A DNA stretch of 10,354 bases from Treponema sp. (GTDB lineage Bacteria > Spirochaetota > Spirochaetia > Treponematales > Breznakiellaceae), in contig JAIRTS010000035.1 in assembly GCA_031254795.1 (NCBI GenBank), forward strand, positions 1 through 10,354, read 5' to 3'. The translations under genes and the position numbers were made by a program. Below are positions 8,601-10,354 of this stretch, in pieces. A model generated the notes under the pieces. The model saw nothing but the letters and a program-made list of their open reading frames with translations, had not been told where the DNA came from and did no database searches. How positions within the stretch are numbered: the first letter of the stretch is position 1; every line of letters begins with the position of its first letter.

Positions 8601-10277
8601 CGGGCTGTAATCGTAGGCGCCCTCCACAAAGACGCGTTTTCGGGGAATTTCTTCATCCCGGTAAGCGCTGGCGGCGCCCTCCGCGCCATCCTCCTTCCAT
8701 GCGGATTTCGGTCTGTTCCTGTTCGTCAACGTATCCGCGGATAACGACCATTGCAAACCTTTGTCCCCCATATAAATTGATGCGGCGGGGGATATGAGCG
8801 AAACGCTCCCAAATTCAATGGAAGATCCCGAAAGCCGGACCGTTCTGCCCCGCGTTGCGACATTCAGCCGCGTATATACGTCCGCTGTTTTGGAAAGGGT
8901 GAGTCCGGACACGGTGAGCGTTCCATTTGGGGCGAACGGCGAAAAGTCGATCTTCCCGCCAAATCCGAACGATCCCCACTCGGTCTGCGCCGACAGGGTG
9001 TTCAACCATATAGAATCGTTGTCTCCGGATCCGTCAATGGTAAAAGAAGCGCGTCCCGTCGGCAAATAACCCGGTAGGCCGCCGGAAAGACGCCCGGTAT
9101 ACCGAACTGTTCCATCATTCTCCATCATGAAAGAAACCGATCCCGATAGCGTCATATCAAGCCATTTCTGATAGGGCTGAAGCTCTCCATTGAGAAACAC
9201 GAGGCTTTGCGGCGAAAAATTTTCGGCGATCGCGGTCGCTGAGACGCTGCCGGCGGCGAGATCGTTTTCAAGCGATACGTCAAAGGAAAAACGCCCGCTC
9301 GCGCTCGCGAGCTTCAGCGTCGCGTGATCGCGTCTCAGGTTGAAGCGCAATGGCGCGGCGTCAAAAAGCGGGCTTGAAAAAGAAGCGAGGGTAAGTCCCG
9401 CGTCAATGTCTGTGAAGTCGAGGCTGCTTGACCCGCTAATATCCAGCGACATGGAAACGGGCAGGGGGCGGTTGAGCAGTTCGTCTATCTTTGACGCCGC
9501 CGCCGCCGCTTCGCAGGTTCCGTTGAAGAAAAGCCGATTGTTTTTTATCCGGGCGTCAATATACAAACCGGATGCGTCAAGGGTAAAAGAGCCGGCTTCC
9601 GAGCCGGATGCTTCTTCCGCGCCATTTCCTGACCGGCGGGCGCTCAACGTCACGCGGACCGTCCCGTCGTTGATCAGCAGTGCCATATTCTCGTTGAGCA
9701 TGTCTTTCAGCGCGGGCTGAAATATCTCTTGCCCCGCGAGCAGTTTGACAATATCCGCGTCTTTTTCAAGATCAATATTGATGACCGGCTTGTCGATTCG
9801 TACGCCATGAACGGATTTGCTGATGGAAGCCGCTTTGTTTTGCGTCAGCAGGGTGAGAATGTCCATGAGCGACCATGAAACCCGTATGCGGGAAATTGAA
9901 AGCAACGCCTGTGATTCCCCGCCGCCGGAAAGTGCGCCTTTCCATTCGTCTTCCACCGCCGCGCTTCTTGCGCCTATTGTTATATTTCTTATATCAAGCA
10001 GGTTGAAAAGCGTCGTTTTCATGGAACCGTAGGATATTTTTCTGTTAAGCGTCTGTTCCGCCATGCCGATAACGTCATTCCTGAATCCGGCGAGCGTCGC
10101 ATGCAGGCGCGCTTCCGCTGGCTTGAACAGCGCCACGGCGCTGGCCATCAACGCGACAAAGAGAAAAATATTGAGATAGGTTATAATATGACTATTTTTT
10201 GAGGCCGCTTGATCCTTGCTCACGTCAATTATGTACAATACCATATTTAAGGAGAAAATTCCATAACACGAAACCAT
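5640..10277 (-). CDS. tamB: TamB family translocation/assembly protein (DUF490)
   Basis: TamB proteins are anchored in the inner membrane and span the periplasm as a long hydrophobic beta groove. They assist insertion of some outer-membrane proteins and are implicated in phospholipid transport to the outer membrane. The reading frame gives up to 1545 residues, the usual size for the family. One N-terminal transmembrane segment lies at about 31-51 (ITYLNIFLF, then VALMASAVALF). A very long beta-rich body follows, with alternating polar and hydrophobic residues and few helices. The conserved TamB C-terminal domain covers about 1264-1545, with LLGDIPLRAGEVFYF, LQEGILSFNENEIRFDP, SARAEVRDR and a VEIFSLLGQ block. 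The 3' end is firm: TGA at 5640-5642 overlaps a bamA start. The 5' end is not. Possible starts are ATG 10277, ATG 10244 and GTG 10223. None has a clear Shine-Dalgarno sequence, all keep the membrane anchor, and the frame stays open upstream to the window edge. With no tamA nearby, BamA is the likely outer-membrane partner; Borrelia TamB is reported to bind BamA. Confidence 0.95.
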   Translation of the reverse strand: MVSCYGIFSLNMVLYIIDVSKDQAASKNSHIITYLNIFLFVALMASAVALFKPAEARLHATLAGFRNDVIGMAEQTLNRKISYGSMKTTLFNLLDIRNITIGARSAAVEDEWKGALSGGGESQALLSISRIRVSWSLMDILTLLTQNKAASISKSVHGVRIDKPVINIDLEKDADIVKLLAGQEIFQPALKDMLNENMALLINDGTVRVTLSARRSGNGAEEASGSEAGSFTLDASGLYIDARIKNNRLFFNGTCEAAAAASKIDELLNRPLPVSMSLDISGSSSLDFTDIDAGLTLASFSSPLFDAAPLRFNLRRDHATLKLASASGRFSFDVSLENDLAAGSVSATAIAENFSPQSLVFLNGELQPYQKWLDMTLSGSVSFMMENDGTVRYTGRLSGGLPGYLPTGRASFTIDGSGDNDSIWLNTLSAQTEWGSFGFGGKIDFSPFAPNGTLTVSGLTLSKTADVYTRLNVATRGRTVRLSGSSIEFGSVSLISPAASIYMGDKGLQWSLSADTLTNRNRPKSAWKEDGAEGAASAYRDEEIPRKRVFVEGAYDYSPQNLDAILTINGATVADIVEIASPFVVSPDLPDPVASIAHELQLTTELFITTDFTHFLYNAPEVNLRYRNVQARLSLAGTERSIEMNEGHVDWGSGSLDGLLYADFMNTNNISFGATVSYKNTSYSVEGAVRDGNTIHVQGSYGLRASIALNGGAFAGSIEADDVPIPVGDAISYVSANSSFHFDSFDSWTMNILSLNLSNIATPASPSSTMRLTGSADQDHADLPMIFFDDGSALTGKASLLWERDFSDISGVIAFQNEKGDEQYYVELSCENILGKGEEKPRYAVWLTGNGMRLAHFLEQNYRAVVSGSASIDWESINAFSANVTIDSLDAVVSESALHLNGTIAADNEKVSLSGIQMRYGGLRGDIPSLAVDLESVRLPRMLIDGNFAEKIFTLDCGIEAEYGRIVSWLDIPHIMDAFSGKLFVDNVRLDVLQSTEPFEFDFSHKEGLISLFGGPSGMLRFQISDGGDFFADIAAPSPVRGTITGAIANGEIDAFTPDLYVDLTALWRLLPPQKDIVVAGGFVTASIEIRGPLAAPEFFGQAIGESVALQVPPYLKHPIRPVPITVDLTGAEMTFGPIPASVGHGAGVVSGWFRFDRWIPNAFILDIAAPASTPIPFAFDIMGIVAYGDATGTLRLALEDNEFKTSGDLTAQDTVVTLNFEELENQPVREVLDNPSFVTDIVVRSGRKLEFLWPTAEFPIIQASADLGASLKIENDTSTGSLLLLGDIPLRAGEVFYFERSFYLQEGILSFNENEIRFDPYISARAEVRDRVDNGPVIISLIIDNSPLSSFTTRLESNPALSQVEIFSLLGQNMTGASSGDSTSAMQNLFLSSSADILSQFWLIRNAERRIRDWLHLDMFSFRAPIAQNLLSMAFLDRNQGADASQGNSTQRSNGVGNYFDNTTVFLGKYVNSNMFVQGMLSLRDEIGRNIEGVTFAFDLGVELKTPLFNIRWNFVPTLDQTMLNPRRLFVDDMSFTLTWRKSF
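5644..5656 (-). promoter_or_regulatory. bamA ribosome binding site inside the tamB end, deciding the TTG start
   Basis: Read on the minus strand, GGAGG at 5656-5652 lies within the last codons of tamB, 8 bases before a TTG at 5643-5641. That TTG shares two bases with the tamB stop TGA (5642-5640), giving a TTGA overlap of the same kind as the common ATGA junction. The arrangement predicts translational coupling of bamA to tamB. The site also overlaps the furthest upstream candidate TTG (5658), which argues against that start. A second GGAGG at 5585-5581 precedes another in-frame TTG (5577) by 3 bases, so two initiation sites remain possible. Confidence 0.6.
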
Positions 10278-10307
10278 GAGCCGTGCCAGCGGAGGACGCG
10301 AACAGGA

Positions 10308-10354
10308 ATGAACGTGTTGTTTGAGCGCTTTGGTTTCACGCGAAATCTTATATT
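10308..10354 (+). CDS. Possible 5' end of a divergent gene (runs off window)
   Basis: A plus-strand frame opens at ATG 10308 and is still open at the window edge: only 15 complete codons, beginning MNVLFERFGFTRNLI. An in-frame GTG at 10314 is preceded by AGGA with a 6-base gap, and GGAGGA lies 11 bases before the ATG, so initiation is possible. I do not recognise the product, and so few residues cannot be tested. Competing readings of 10278-10354 are the minus-strand tamB frame, which stays open through the edge, and another minus-strand frame that ends at TAA 10247-10249 and could be the tail of an upstream gene. Low confidence. Confidence 0.22.
   Translation, partial: MNVLFERFGFTRNLI

Noticed and set aside
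10209..10239. TTGATC and TACAAT as a plus-strand promoter for the possible divergent gene
   Set aside because: The spacing is 19 bases and the -35 match is partial. Such pairs arise often by chance, and the downstream gene is itself uncertain.

Overview
The window comes from a spirochaete, most likely a Treponema or close relative. The reason is the gene order on the minus strand: tamB, bamA, skp (ompH), mutS. As far as I recall, this order is shared by Treponema pallidum (TP0325 to TP0328) and Borrelia burgdorferi (BB0794 to BB0797). Base composition looks balanced, near 50% G+C by eye. That would suit the insect-gut or environmental treponemes better than the AT-rich Borrelia, but the species assignment is inference. 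All four confident genes read leftward, so transcription runs from high to low coordinates.

Layout, in the direction of transcription. The right edge (about 10278-10354) is a short stretch with no confident gene; it may hold the first codons of a divergent plus-strand gene. A very long tamB follows (5640 to about 10277). Its stop codon overlaps a TTG start candidate of bamA (3088 to about 5643), so these two are probably translationally coupled. A 178-base gap (2910-3087) carries a good candidate intrinsic terminator and an overlapping near-perfect palindrome. Then come skp/ompH (2391-2909), a 48-base gap, and mutS (2342 leftward), which is cut by the left edge of the window about 780 codons in. 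No stretch longer than 300 bases lacks a gene, and no tRNA, rRNA, insertion sequence, CRISPR array or phage gene was seen.

How the genes fit together. Three of the four serve outer-membrane biogenesis. Skp is a periplasmic holdase that carries unfolded outer-membrane proteins. BamA is the POTRA/beta-barrel insertase that folds them into the membrane. TamB is an inner-membrane-anchored, periplasm-spanning beta-rich protein. In proteobacteria TamB pairs with TamA. No tamA is visible here, and Borrelia TamB is reported to interact with BamA, so a TamB-BamA partnership is the natural reading of the coupled pair. MutS, the mismatch-recognition ATPase, is functionally unrelated and probably shares the skp transcript.

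This is mostly a conserved housekeeping locus, not an accessory or mobile region, and I did not find a new multi-gene system. The points worth a second look are the terminator/palindrome element between bamA and skp, the start-site arrangement of bamA, a 9-base homopolymer inside mutS, sequence variations in the BamA barrel, and the unresolved 5' end of tamB.
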